Shown here: positions 16,317 through 24,431 of the stretch, one piece after another
How the letters are laid out: each line of letters opens with the position of its first letter
How positions within the stretch are numbered: position 1 is the stretch's first letter
Assembly (NCBI RefSeq): GCF_016653355.1
Contig: NZ_NHSK01000092.1
Coordinates: 1-61,054 of the forward strand
Direction of reading: 5' to 3'
DNA: 61,054 bases
Source of the DNA: Rhodoplanes elegans
Lineage (GTDB): Bacteria; Pseudomonadota; Alphaproteobacteria; Rhizobiales; Xanthobacteraceae
Made by a program: the position numbers and the translations under genes
The notes under the pieces: model-generated
What the model was told of the DNA's origin: nothing
The model's input: the letters and a program-made list of their open reading frames with translations, nothing else
The model's database searches: none

Positions 16317-18239
16317 TCAACCCTGGGGCGGCGCGGCCTCCGTCGCCGGCACGGCCTCCATCAGCACCGCGGTGCGGCCGGGAAAGACCCAGGTGCCGTC
16401 CGCGGCGAGCGGCGAACGGGCGCCCTCGCCCCCATAGGCGGCGTCTTCGCTCGACCACAGCATGCGCCAGTCGTGACCCTCGGGCGGCGCCAGCAAGGGC
16501 TCGGGGAAGATCGCCGGCGCGACCTCGCGGCCGACATTGACGATCAGCAGCCGCTCGGCCGCGCCGGCGCCATGGTCGTCACCGAAGAACCGCACCAGAA
16601 AGGCGTCGTCGGAGATCACCGCACCGTCGAGGCGGGCATATCCGGACAGCACCGGGTCGGTGCGGCGGAGACTGATCAGATCACGATGCAGCGCGACGGC
16701 GGCGCTGTTGCACTCGCGCTCGCTCCAGTCGAGCCGGCATCGCTCGACGGTTTCGGGCGCTCCGGGCTTCGCCGTCTCGATGGCGGCGACACTCGGGAAC
16801 TGCATCAGAAACGCGCGCCGCCCCTTCTCCACGGCATCGGCGAGCTCCGGCTTGTGGTCGGCGAAATAGAGGAACGGCGTCGAGGAGAAGAACTCCTGCC
16901 CCTGGAACAGCATCGGGGTTCCGGGGCCGAGCAGCAGCAGCGCCGTGAGCACGCGCAGTCGCGCTGCGTCCGAAAGCTCCACCAGCCGGCGCCCGCAGGC
17001 CGAGTTCGCCACCTGGTCGTGATTCTCCAGGAACGTGATGCGCTGGTGCGCCGGCAGGTCGAGCGAGGGCATGCCGCGCGGCTTCTTCTGCCAGCGCGAC
17101 CGCTGGCCCTGATAGAGGAAGCCGTGCTTGACGCAGGCCAGGAGCTCACGCGCCGAACCCGTGTAGTCGGAATAATACGCCTCGGCCCGGCCGGTGAGCG
17201 CGACATGCGCGGTGTGGTGCAGATCCTCGTGCCAGACGCCGTCGAGCCCGTAGCCGCCCTTGTCGCGGGGGCGCACGAGGCGCGCCTCCTGCGGCTCGTT
17301 CTCGGCGACGACGAAGACGCTTCGCCCGGGAGCCGCGGCGCGCGCGGCCTCCGTCAGCTCGGCGACGATGTTGATCGGCGAGGCGTCGAAGATCTGTTGG
17401 GTGGCGTCGAGCCGCAGCCCGTCGAAATGGAACTCGCGCACCCAATAGGCGGCGTTCTCGCGCACGAGCTCGCGCACCGGCGCGGCGCCCTCGCCGTCGA
17501 AGTTGATCGCGTCGCCCCACTCGTTGTCGTAGCGGTCAGTCAGATAGCTCTTGGAGAAGCAGGGCAGAAAGTTTCCGTCCGGACCGAAATGATTGTAGAC
17601 GACGTCGAGGATGACGCCGAGCCCGAGCCCGTGCGCCGTGTCGACGAAGGCACGCAGCTCGTCCGGCGTGCCGTAGAGCCGCGTCGGCGCGAACAGATCG
17701 ACGCCGTCGTAGCCCCAGCCGAAGCGACCGGCGAACTCGGCGACCGGCATCAGCTCGACCACCGTGATGCCGACCTCCTTCAGGAGCGGCAGCTTTCGCG
17801 CCGCCGCCGCATACGTCCCCTCCGGCGTGAAGGTGCCGATGTGAATCTCCGTGATCAGATGCGGATCGCCGCCGCGTAAACCCGTCCACGCACCGTCGCG
17901 CCACCGATAGGCCGAGGAATCGACCACGCACGACAAGCCATGCGGTCCGTCCGGCTGCCAGCGCGAGGCGGGGTCCGGGAGCGGCGTCGCCTTGTCGTCG
18001 AGCCGATAACCGTAACGCGCGCCGGGCTTCGCATCGGGAATGAAGCCGCTGCGATAACCGCCATCCTCGGCCGCGAGCGGATGCTCGGCCCCGTCCACCA
18101 CCAGGACGATGTCTTCGGGGAGTGGCGCCCACACGCGAAAATGCACGCCGCCGCCCGGCTGCGGCTCGGCGCCGATCGGCATGGCACGCAACGCGGCCGC
18201 GGCAGTCCCCCGTGCCGGAGAAAAGAGAGGAGCCGTCAT
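16317..18239 (-). CDS. treZ: Malto-oligosyltrehalose trehalohydrolase
   Basis: GH13 enzyme that releases trehalose from maltooligosyl-trehalose in the TreY-TreZ pathway. About 640 residues: an N-terminal carbohydrate-binding domain (VHFRVWAPLPEDIVLV), then a catalytic barrel. Catalytic features are DVVYNHFGP, nucleophile Asp in DGLRLDATQ, the acid in VVAENEP, and ENHDQVAN. No treY, treX or treS is adjacent, unusual because treZ is normally clustered. The start is ambiguous: ATG 18239 gives a short extra N-terminus, and the inner ATG 18182 (MPIGAEPQPGG) is as plausible; neither has a strong ribosome-binding site. Confidence 0.9.
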   Translation of the reverse strand: MTAPLFSPARGTAAAALRAMPIGAEPQPGGGVHFRVWAPLPEDIVLVVDGAEHPLAAEDGGYRSGFIPDAKPGARYGYRLDDKATPLPDPASRWQPDGPHGLSCVVDSSAYRWRDGAWTGLRGGDPHLITEIHIGTFTPEGTYAAAARKLPLLKEVGITVVELMPVAEFAGRFGWGYDGVDLFAPTRLYGTPDELRAFVDTAHGLGLGVILDVVYNHFGPDGNFLPCFSKSYLTDRYDNEWGDAINFDGEGAAPVRELVRENAAYWVREFHFDGLRLDATQQIFDASPINIVAELTEAARAAAPGRSVFVVAENEPQEARLVRPRDKGGYGLDGVWHEDLHHTAHVALTGRAEAYYSDYTGSARELLACVKHGFLYQGQRSRWQKKPRGMPSLDLPAHQRITFLENHDQVANSACGRRLVELSDAARLRVLTALLLLGPGTPMLFQGQEFFSSTPFLYFADHKPELADAVEKGRRAFLMQFPSVAAIETAKPGAPETVERCRLDWSERECNSAAVALHRDLISLRRTDPVLSGYARLDGAVISDDAFLVRFFGDDHGAGAAERLLIVNVGREVAPAIFPEPLLAPPEGHDWRMLWSSEDAAYGGEGARSPLAADGTWVFPGRTAVLMEAVPATEAAPPQG

Positions 18240-18295
18240 CGCACCCGTCCGTGCCGAAGTGAACCGTTGCTGTACGAGCTATACGCGCCGTCGCC

Positions 18296-18736
18296 TCAGC
18301 GCCGGCGCAACGCGCGGGCGAGCTGATCGCGGTTCATGCGCGAGCGGCCCGGGATGTCGCGCCGCTTCGCCTCCGCGTAGAGCGCCGCGCGGGTGTCGCG
18401 CTTGTCGTTGCCGGTGGGATCGTTGCGCCGCCCCTCGGCTTCGGCGCGCCCGGTCCGGCCGTGCCGCTCCTTGCGCTTGGTGCGCTTCAGCTTGCGACGG
18501 TTCTCGGCCGGACTCTGGCGGTTCGAGGCGCCCGCCTCGGAAAGCCCGATGGCGATCGCCTGCTTGGGGCTCTTCACCTTGCGGCCGCCGCGCGTCTCGA
18601 GCTCGCCATGCTTGAACTCGTGCATGACGCGCTCCATCGTGTCCTTCTGCGGCTTCGACTGCTTGCCGGACCTGCGCGTGCCTGACGTCGAAACTGACTT
18701 GCGCGTGGTCCGCTTCTTCGCCGCGGTCTTGGCCAT
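18296..18736 (-). CDS. Small basic DUF6496-like protein
   Basis: 146 residues, strongly basic. The centre, MHEFKHGELETRGGRKVKSPKQAIAIGLSEAG in sense, splits into MHEFKHGEL and KQAIAIGLSEAG and matches a small family I know as DUF6496. The N-terminus is a Lys/Arg/Ser/Thr tail. The C-terminal ~35 residues (AALYAEAKRRDIPGRSRM, then NRDQLARALRR) look like a Rho-N/SAP-type helix-turn-helix that could bind nucleic acid. Function unknown; the composition suggests a DNA- or RNA-associated protein. Confidence 0.75.
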   Translation of the reverse strand: MAKTAAKKRTTRKSVSTSGTRRSGKQSKPQKDTMERVMHEFKHGELETRGGRKVKSPKQAIAIGLSEAGASNRQSPAENRRKLKRTKRKERHGRTGRAEAEGRRNDPTGNDKRDTRAALYAEAKRRDIPGRSRMNRDQLARALRRR

Positions 18737-18890
18737 GGGCGCTCCTCATCGAATCTGTCCGGTAACGGACGGCGGGCGGCGGAGTTCCGTGGCGACGTGA
18801 CGAGGCGATACAGTCGTGAACGCCCGGCCGCATCGATGAACCTCGGACCCTCGTGAATGCACCTGTTCCGAAACGCAACGGAGAGTGGCG

Positions 18891-19706
18891 ATGAGACTGG
18901 TCCTCTTCATCCTGCTCTGGGCGTGCGTTACGGCCGGCGCCGGTGCGGCCGAGCGCAGCGTGTGGACCCACAACGGATCGCTCGTGTACCTGGTCGCGGA
19001 CGGCGCGGAGCGGACCTTCCGGTATATCGAGCCGCGGGCCGGACTCGTGGAGGCGGGCGCGGCGCGCGACGCCGTGCTGTTCGCGGGACGCGTCGAGGGC
19101 CGGCGCTACGTCGGCAGCGCGACCCTGTTCCGTCCGAATTGCGGGACCTTCACGTATCCGGTGTCGGGAACCATTCGCAACGACGATCGGCAGGTGGTGC
19201 TGAAGGGCGAGGCGCCGCGCATCGGCCCGGACTGCCGCCCGCAGGGCACGCGGACCGACACGCTGAGCTTCGACTATGTGGGCCTGCGCGACGTCGATGC
19301 GGCGCCCGCGGCGGCGAGCTTTCCGCCGGCGTTTCGCGGCTACTGGCAGCTCGCCCGGCCGACCGGCGGCGCCTGCCCGCGCCCGCGTCTGAGCCTGACC
19401 AGCGGCGTCATCCAGATCGGGGCGACGTCCTGGAAGGGCTGGGAGAGCGGCTGCGATCTCGTCAGGATCGACGTCGCGGCGACGCCGTCGGCGGACGGCC
19501 AGGTCACGCTCCGGGTGGAGATGGCCTGCTTCGTCGAGGCGACCTCCTACAAGAGCCGCGAGGTGTGGCAGCTGCGACAGGTCGCGGGTCGGCCGCTGCT
19601 GGTCGGCGCGACGATCAAGACCTGGGACCACCGGGACGAGTCGGGCGCGACGCTGCCGAACGACGACGAGCCCGGCATCGACGTCTACACGAAGTGCGAC
19701 CCGTGA
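18891..19706 (+). CDS. Unknown exported protein
   Basis: 271 residues with a clear signal peptide (about residues 1-19, MRLVLFILLWACVTAGAGAA). The mature part is beta-rich, with paired Cys residues near NCGTFTYPVSG, DCRPQG, GACPRPR, GCDLV and ACFVEA that may form disulfides in the periplasm. GGAGAG (18880-18885) precedes ATG 18891 by 5 nt. I do not recognise a family. Neighbours are unrelated. Confidence 0.65.
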   Translation: MRLVLFILLWACVTAGAGAAERSVWTHNGSLVYLVADGAERTFRYIEPRAGLVEAGAARDAVLFAGRVEGRRYVGSATLFRPNCGTFTYPVSGTIRNDDRQVVLKGEAPRIGPDCRPQGTRTDTLSFDYVGLRDVDAAPAAASFPPAFRGYWQLARPTGGACPRPRLSLTSGVIQIGATSWKGWESGCDLVRIDVAATPSADGQVTLRVEMACFVEATSYKSREVWQLRQVAGRPLLVGATIKTWDHRDESGATLPNDDEPGIDVYTKCDP

Positions 19707-19721
19707 GGCGTCCCACCGAGA

Positions 19722-20309
19722 TCAGGCGCGCGACAACGACGCCGCGATGTCGGCGATCGATCGGAACAGCACGAAGGCATCGTCCTTCGCGGTGATAAAA
19801 CCGCGTCGCCGCCAGAATTCGGCGGCCTCGTCGTCGACCGCATGGACGACGAGCGCCCGGCCGCCGACGAGCGCGGCCGCGATGACACACCGCTGCAGCG
19901 CGTGCTTGAGCAGGCCGGTGCCGATCCCCTTGCCGATCCACGCGCGATCGGTCGCGAGCTGGCCGAGCAGCAGGCAGGGCACCGGGTCGGGCGGCTGGCC
20001 GGTCCGGATCGATCGTGGCACCACGGACGGCACGACGGCGGTCGGCGCGAGGCCGTAATAGCCGATCACGCGGAGGTCCACGTGAACGACCATGACGGCG
20101 GTGAAACCCTTCTCCTGGTTCGACAGCGCCCGCGTCGCGAGCCATCGGTCGAGGGAGGGCTTGCCGCAACAGAAGCCTTCGAGGTCGTGAGCCGCCGTCA
20201 GCGGCTCGGGCGCCGAGATGACGGGACCCCGCCCCGCCGGACCTGAACGCGCCGGACCTGAACGCTCCGAGCCCGAGGTCACCGCGTCAGGCCCCGGTCT
20301 CCGGATCAC
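19722..20309 (-). CDS. GNAT acetyltransferase toxin (TacT/AtaT-like)
   Basis: Toxin of a DUF1778-GNAT module; known members acetylate the amino group of aminoacyl-tRNA and block translation. Core features: LEGFCCGKPSLDRWLATRA at the N-terminus (typical FxCGxxxLDxWL), LLLGQLATDRAWIGKGIGTG as the acetyl-CoA loop, and EFWRRRGFITAK near the end. About 195 residues from GTG 20309, overlapping the antitoxin stop by 23 nt; GTG 20282 is an alternative start. Between the start and the fold lies a repetitive Ser/Gly/Pro/Arg segment encoded by a 15-bp tandem duplication (20236-20265), so the true N-terminus may be shorter. Confidence 0.85.
   Translation of the reverse strand: MIRRPGPDAVTSGSERSGPARSGPAGRGPVISAPEPLTAAHDLEGFCCGKPSLDRWLATRALSNQEKGFTAVMVVHVDLRVIGYYGLAPTAVVPSVVPRSIRTGQPPDPVPCLLLGQLATDRAWIGKGIGTGLLKHALQRCVIAAALVGGRALVVHAVDDEAAEFWRRRGFITAKDDAFVLFRSIADIAASLSRA
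20236..20265. repeat. 15-bp tandem duplication in the GNAT toxin gene
   Basis: GCCGGACCTGAACGC occurs twice in tandem (20236-20250, 20251-20265). In frame it adds one extra copy of a five-residue Arg-Ser-Gly-Pro-Ala unit near the N-terminus of the toxin. Confidence 0.85.
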
Positions 20310-20589
20310 CGGGCTCCCACGGTGCCCTGCGCCGGACGAGATCGACCATCGCGGGAACCGGCGCCGGCGGGCCGGCCAGAGCCGCCGTGAACGCCGCGAA
20401 GCCGGCCGCGGTCATCCGGATCGGCCGCGTCTCCATCAGGACGTCCTCGGCCGCCCGCACGGCGGCCTCGCGCACGAAGTCGGTGCGCGAGCGGCCGCGC
20501 AGTGTCGCCGCACGATCGATCATCGCGATATCGGCCTCCGGCAGCCGCATCGACAACGGATGCTCCTTGCGGTCGGACGTGCGCGCCAT
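20287..20589 (-). CDS. DUF1778 antitoxin (TacA-like)
   Basis: 100-residue antitoxin of the GNAT toxin downstream. Residues ~8-60 form a ribbon-helix-helix DNA-binding domain (HPLSMRLPEADIAMIDRAA and RSRTDFVREAAVRAAEDVL). The C-terminal ~40 residues should wrap the toxin. CCAGGAG precedes ATG 20589 by 6 nt. Its promoter and operator are visible upstream, consistent with autoregulation. Confidence 0.88.
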   Translation of the reverse strand: MARTSDRKEHPLSMRLPEADIAMIDRAATLRGRSRTDFVREAAVRAAEDVLMETRPIRMTAAGFAAFTAALAGPPAPVPAMVDLVRRRAPWEPGDPETGA

Positions 20590-20622
20590 GAGGGGCTCCT
20601 GGCCGAGGTTCTCAAGGTCCTC

Positions 20623-20650
20623 AAGATACGGCATGTAGCGCACTTTACAA
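20623..20650 (-). promoter_or_regulatory. Promoter and operator of the DUF1778-GNAT module
   Basis: On the minus strand, -35 TTGTAA (20645-20650) and -10 TATCTT (20623-20628) are separated by 16 nt. An imperfect dyad TGTA-N8-TACA (20634-20649) overlaps the -35 and spacer, where a ribbon-helix-helix repressor would block polymerase. The start codon is about 30 nt downstream. Confidence 0.6.
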
Positions 20651-20752
20651 TACGACCATGTCCGCGCCGCGGGGGTCCCCCTGGGGTCGCTGGAGTCGCT
20701 TGCGGCAATCGTTATGCTGACGGCGTCTACCGATCCGACACGGAGTTTTCGC

Positions 20753-21235
20753 GTGAGCGTCGCCTTCACCAAGGAAGACAGTGCCGAAACGGCGTCGGAG
20801 ACGCAGCTTCCCGATCGGCCGATCTCGCCGCATCCCAACCTGGTCACGGCGGCGGGGCTCGCGACGCTGGAGCGCCAGCTCGCGGCGGCCCGCGCGGCCT
20901 GCGAGGCGGCGCAAGCGATCGAGGACGTCAACGAGCGCCGGCGTCAGGAGGCGGTGCCGCTGCGCGACGCGCGCTACCTCGCCGTCCGGGTCCGCACCGC
21001 GCAGGTGATCCCGGACCCGACATCGACCGAGGTCGTCGCCTTCGGCAGCACCGTGACGTTCCAGCGCCCCGACGGGCGCGTGCAGACGTTCCGCATCGTC
21101 GGCGAGGACGAGGCGGACCCGAAGGCCGGATCGATCTCGTTCGTCTCGCCGGTCGCCCGGCTCCTGCTGCGCAAATCCGTCGGCGACGTCGTCGGCACCG
21201 GCGACCACGAGCTGGAGATTTTGGAGATCAAGTAG
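20753..21235 (+). CDS. GreA/GreB-family transcription elongation factor-like protein
   Basis: 160 residues. The N-terminus AFTKED and LPDRPISPHPNLVT precede a short helical hairpin (LATLERQLAAARAACEAA), shorter than in GreA. A C-terminal FKBP-like domain follows with FGSTVTFQRPDGRVQTFRIVG, ISFVSPVARLLL and the ending DHELEILEIK. GreA/GreB rescue backtracked RNA polymerase; this class may instead resemble Rnk or other secondary-channel factors. GGAG lies 7 nt before GTG 20753, preferred over ATG 20714. Confidence 0.8.
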   Translation: MSVAFTKEDSAETASETQLPDRPISPHPNLVTAAGLATLERQLAAARAACEAAQAIEDVNERRRQEAVPLRDARYLAVRVRTAQVIPDPTSTEVVAFGSTVTFQRPDGRVQTFRIVGEDEADPKAGSISFVSPVARLLLRKSVGDVVGTGDHELEILEIK

Positions 21236-21316
21236 CGGGGCGGAGGACACCGGGAACGCCCGCCGCAATCGTAGCCCGCATGCACCGCAGCGGAATGCGG
21301 GACCGGCCCGCGCCTC

Positions 21317-21401
21317 GTAGGGCGGATCAGCGAAGCGTGATCCGCCGCAATCAGTCGTCCGAGAAGATCGGCGGATCACGCCTCCGGCTGATCCGCCCTA
21401 C
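21317..21401. repeat. REP-like inverted repeat, GTAGGGCGGATCAG type
   Basis: GTAGGGCGGATCAG (21317-21330) pairs perfectly with CTGATCCGCCCTAC (21388-21401); inner arms (GTGATCCGCCG and CGGCGGATCAC) pair as well. It sits between the GreA-like gene and the MntA-HepT module. A related element with a different core lies at 35949-36057. Confidence 0.85.
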
Positions 21402-21448
21402 GGGCTGTGGGCCATGGTATAGTCGATCACCACCCTGGAGCCGCGCTC

Positions 21449-21760
21449 ATGAACACCCTGCTGAGCGAAAAGCGGATCGACCTCGCCGCGCTGTGCCGCC
21501 GCCACGGCGTGACGCGGCTGGAGGTCTTCGGCTCGGCGGCGCGTGGCGAGGACTTCGGCCCGGCGAGTGACATCGACCTCCTGGTCACGTTCGGCCCGGA
21601 GACGCGAAACGACCTCGCCGGCTTCGCCGATCTCAAGGACGCTCTGGAGGCTCTGCTCGGCCGCCCCGTCGATCTGGTCGAGCGCGAGGCCGTCGAGGCG
21701 AGCCGCAACCCCATCCGCCGCCGCCGCATCCTCGGCGAAGCCGAGCCGGTGTATGGCTGA
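21449..21760 (+). CDS. mntA: MntA-like minimal nucleotidyltransferase antitoxin
   Basis: 103-residue minimal nucleotidyltransferase. The catalytic signature is GSAARG followed by SDIDLLV, that is GSx...DxD. In the MntA-HepT system this antitoxin inactivates the HepT RNase by adding AMP to its active-site tyrosine. CTGGAG lies 8 nt before ATG 21449. It overlaps hepT by 8 nt, the usual arrangement. The symbol is assigned by family and context. Confidence 0.9.
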   Translation: MNTLLSEKRIDLAALCRRHGVTRLEVFGSAARGEDFGPASDIDLLVTFGPETRNDLAGFADLKDALEALLGRPVDLVEREAVEASRNPIRRRRILGEAEPVYG

Positions 21761-22103
21761 GGCGCTGCCGGACCACGATGCTGGCCTGATGCTGGACATG
21801 CTTCAGGCGTCGCGCGACGCGCTCGCCTTTGTCGAGCCGCTACAAGAAGTGGATTTCCTTGCGAGCCGCCTTCATCAGTATGCTGTGATCCGGTCCTTGG
21901 AGATCGTCGGCGAGGCGGCCGGGAAGGTGTCGGCAGCCACCTGCAACCAACATCCCGAGGTGCCCTGGCGCGAGATGATCGGCATGCGTCATCGCTTGAT
22001 CCACGGCTATGCCGAGGTTCGTCTCGACCTCGTGTGGTTCGTGGTACGCGAAAGGTTGCCGGCTCTCATCATCACCCTGGATGCAATCCTCGGCGATCAC
22101 TGA
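21753..22103 (+). CDS. hepT: HepT-like (DUF86) ribonuclease toxin
   Basis: 116-residue HEPN RNase toxin. The catalytic motif Rx4HxY is intact in RHRLIHGY, the tyrosine being the residue AMPylated by MntA. The N-terminal helices (LMLDMLQASRDALAFVEPL) match the family. ATG 21753 overlaps the end of mntA. Toxin length and motif look functional. Confidence 0.9.
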   Translation: MAEALPDHDAGLMLDMLQASRDALAFVEPLQEVDFLASRLHQYAVIRSLEIVGEAAGKVSAATCNQHPEVPWREMIGMRHRLIHGYAEVRLDLVWFVVRERLPALIITLDAILGDH

Positions 22104-22116
22104 GCGTGCGCCGCCC

Positions 22117-22788
22117 CTACTCCGCCGCCCTCAAGCTCGGCGCTCCCGCCACCCGGCCGAAGCGGATCAGCGAAAAATGGCCCAGCGGGGGCATCGGCTT
22201 GCGGTCGATGAAGCGGATGCCGGGGGCTTTTTCGACCCAGCGCGCGAGGCGCTCCCAGGGGAACTCCGGGCGCCAGCCGAGTTTTCGCGCGACGGGCGCA
22301 AAGGCGGCTTCGAAAATCTTCCGCGCGCCGCTCTCGGCGCCGATGTGATTGACCAGGATGATTTCGCCGCCCGGCTTCACCACCCGGGCGAACTCGTCGA
22401 GCGTGCCTTCCGGGTCCGGCACGGCCGTGATCACGTATTGCGCGACGACGACGTCGAACCAGCCGTCCGGAAAGGCGAGCTTGGTCGCGTCCATCACCGA
22501 GAGCACCTCGACATGGTCGAGTTTTTGCGCGACCACCCGCTCCTGGGCTTTCCGCAGCATCGGCTCGGAGATATCGACGCCGAACAGCCGGTTGGTGCGG
22601 CGATAGTCCGGCAGCGAGATGCCGGTGCCGACGCCGACCTCGAGAATCCGGCCGCCGCCCGTGGCCTCCACGGCCGCGATCGCCGCCTTGCGGCCGCGCT
22701 CGAACACCTGCCCGAACACCATGTCGTAGATCGGCGCCCAGCGCGCATACGCCTTGGCGACCTTGTCGCGATCGAGATCGTCTGCCAT
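22117..22788 (-). CDS. pmtA: Phospholipid N-methyltransferase, Rhodobacter PmtA type
   Basis: 223-residue SAM-dependent enzyme expected to methylate phosphatidylethanolamine stepwise to phosphatidylcholine at the inner membrane. Motif I is ILEVGVGTGISLPDY; GVDISEPMLRKAQERV and VVAQYVITAVPDPEGTLDE follow. The C-terminus EFPWERLARWVEK and LGHFSLIRFGR match the Rhodobacter-type PmtA rather than the Sinorhizobium type. ATG 22788 gives the usual N-terminus DRDKVAKAYARWAPIYD. It lies 34 nt downstream of mnmA on the same strand. A menaquinone/ubiquinone-type methyltransferase is less likely. Confidence 0.82.
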   Translation of the reverse strand: MADDLDRDKVAKAYARWAPIYDMVFGQVFERGRKAAIAAVEATGGGRILEVGVGTGISLPDYRRTNRLFGVDISEPMLRKAQERVVAQKLDHVEVLSVMDATKLAFPDGWFDVVVAQYVITAVPDPEGTLDEFARVVKPGGEIILVNHIGAESGARKIFEAAFAPVARKLGWRPEFPWERLARWVEKAPGIRFIDRKPMPPLGHFSLIRFGRVAGAPSLRAAE

Positions 22789-22822
22789 CGGATCAGCCCC
22801 GAAAAGACCTAAAGCAATACTG

Positions 22823-24061
22823 TCAGCGCCGCGCCCCGGCGACCGCCGGCCCCCGGCGCGCCGCCGACGCCTCGGTCGGCGCCGCAACCGGCTCGACGGC
22901 CGCCGCCGCGGTCCGGATGAACCCGCCGCCGAGGACGCGCGCCTGGCCGGCGAGCGCGTCGTAGAACACGCAGGCCTGCCCGGGGGCAACCCCCTCCTCG
23001 CCGTCGACCAGCTCGACCTCGATCTCGCCGGTGCCGGCCGCAGTTCCATCACCCGCCCGATGCACCCAGGCCGGCTGCGGCCGCCGGGTCGAGCGCACCT
23101 TGACGAACACCTCGAGCCGGCCGCCGGCGGCGGCGAGCGCCGCGTCGAGCGTGCCGTCGCCGATCCAGTTGACGTCGCGCAGCCGCATCCGCGTGGTCCG
23201 CAGCGCCTCGCGCGGGCCGACGACGACGCGCCGGCTCGCCGCGTCGAGCCGCACCACGTAGAGCGGCTCGCCGGCCGCGATGCCGAGCCCGCGCCGCTGG
23301 CCGACCGTGAAGCGGATGATCCCCTGATGCGATCCGAGAACCCGGCCCGAGAGGTCGACGATGTCGCCCGGCTCGGCGGCGCCCGGCTTCAGGCGCTCGA
23401 TCACCTCGGTGTAGCGGCCGGTCGGCACGAAGCAGATGTCCTGGCTGTCGTGCTTGTCGGCGACCTCCAGCCCGAACTGGCGGGCGAGGTCGCGGGTCTC
23501 GGCCTTGGTCCGCTCGCCGAGCGGGAAGCGCAGGATGTCGAGCTGCTCGCGCGTCGTGGCGAACAGGAAATAGCTCTGGTCGCGCTCCTCCTCGCGGGCC
23601 CGGAACAGCGCGCGGCCGCCGTCCGGCATGGCGCGCGCGGCGACGTAGTGGCCGGTCGCCAGCACCCGGGCGCCGAGCTCGCGGGCGGTCCCGAGGAGAT
23701 CACGAAACTTGATCGACTGGTTGCAGTCGACGCAGGGCACCGGGGTCTCGCCGTGCACGTAGCTCTCGGCGAAGCGGTCCATGACGGCTTCCTTGAAGCG
23801 GCTCTCGTAGTCGAGCACGTAATGCGGGATGCCGATCTGGGCCGCGACCCGGCGGGCGTCGTGGATGTCCTGGCCGGCGCAGCAGGCGCCGAGCCGATGC
23901 GTGGCGGCGCCGTGGTCGTAGAGCTGCAGCGTGACGCCGACGACGTCGTAGCCCTCCTGCTTCAGCAGAGCGGCCGTGACCGAGGAATCGACCCCGCCCG
24001 ACATGGCGACCACCACGCGGGTGTCGGCCGGCCGCGTGTCGAGATCGAGACTGTTCCGCAT
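22823..24061 (-). CDS. mnmA: tRNA-specific 2-thiouridylase
   Basis: Thiolates U34 at C2 in tRNA-Lys, -Glu and -Gln. The 412 residues hold the ATP pyrophosphatase loop SGGVDSS (21-27), the catalytic cysteines in [13 protein letters not shown] and DSQDICFVP, and ATGHYVA. The C-terminal barrel ([24 protein letters not shown]) ends the enzyme, with a short low-complexity tail beyond. ATG 24061 gives the normal N-terminus. Confidence 0.95.
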   Translation of the reverse strand: MRNSLDLDTRPADTRVVVAMSGGVDSSVTAALLKQEGYDVVGVTLQLYDHGAATHRLGACCAGQDIHDARRVAAQIGIPHYVLDYESRFKEAVMDRFAESYVHGETPVPCVDCNQSIKFRDLLGTARELGARVLATGHYVAARAMPDGGRALFRAREEERDQSYFLFATTREQLDILRFPLGERTKAETRDLARQFGLEVADKHDSQDICFVPTGRYTEVIERLKPGAAEPGDIVDLSGRVLGSHQGIIRFTVGQRRGLGIAAGEPLYVVRLDAASRRVVVGPREALRTTRMRLRDVNWIGDGTLDAALAAAGGRLEVFVKVRSTRRPQPAWVHRAGDGTAAGTGEIEVELVDGEEGVAPGQACVFYDALAGQARVLGGGFIRTAAAAVEPVAAPTEASAARRGPAVAGARR

Positions 24062-24270
24062 CGTCGCCGCGGGCTCGCCGCGCTCCTCACCGTGGGCCGC
24101 CGGGGCGGCGGCGCTCCGTCCCGCCGGGCGGCGGGGCCATGCCGCCCGCTGGGCGGCGGCGGCTCTCGTGTCTTCTTACTATAGGGACGCGGTCCGCGGC
24201 TCGCCAGACGAACCGTTCCAAACTGGCGCGCCGCGCCGTCGCGGTCCCGGGCGGCGCGGCGGGCCACCGG

Positions 24271-24308
24271 CCCGGCAGAACTTGCCGGCCGGCAGCAAGG
24301 GATGCCGG
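24271..24308. promoter_or_regulatory. FlbD-type (ftr) palindrome upstream of fliK
   Basis: CCCGGCAGAACTTGCCGG (24271-24288) is almost identical to a palindrome upstream of fliF (27778-27795); only one base differs. A second, looser dyad CCGGCA-N8-TGCCGG follows (24289-24308). The distance to the sigma-54 promoter (~100 bp) is typical for enhancer-bound activators such as FlbD, which is encoded at 31721. Confidence 0.7.
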
Positions 24309-24381
24309 ACGCAGGGCCGTCGCCGGTCCGATTAATTCCGACAAGTCACTGTCTCACATATGGTTTTCGGAACGACCTGGG

Positions 24382-24397
24382 TGGCCCGCCACTTGCA
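24382..24397 (+). promoter_or_regulatory. Sigma-54 promoter of fliK-flgD
   Basis: TGGCCCG-CCAC-TTGCA matches the sigma-54 consensus TGGCACG-N4-TTGCW with one mismatch and the strict GG-N10-GC spacing. It is about 35 nt upstream of the chosen fliK start. This excludes the in-frame ATG at 24360, which lies before the transcription start. Confidence 0.8.
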
Positions 24398-24431
24398 AAA
24401 CCAGTCCCGAACGAACCAGAGGGTCGAGAGC

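Noticed and set aside
22789-23052. Longer N-terminus for the PmtA-type gene
   Set aside because: It overlaps the 3' end of mnmA and is Arg/Ser/Pro low-complexity; homologous sequence begins just after ATG 22788.
24360-24431. ATG 24360 as the fliK start
   Set aside because: It lies upstream of the sigma-54 promoter (24382-24397), has no ribosome-binding site, and the extra residues are not FliK-like.
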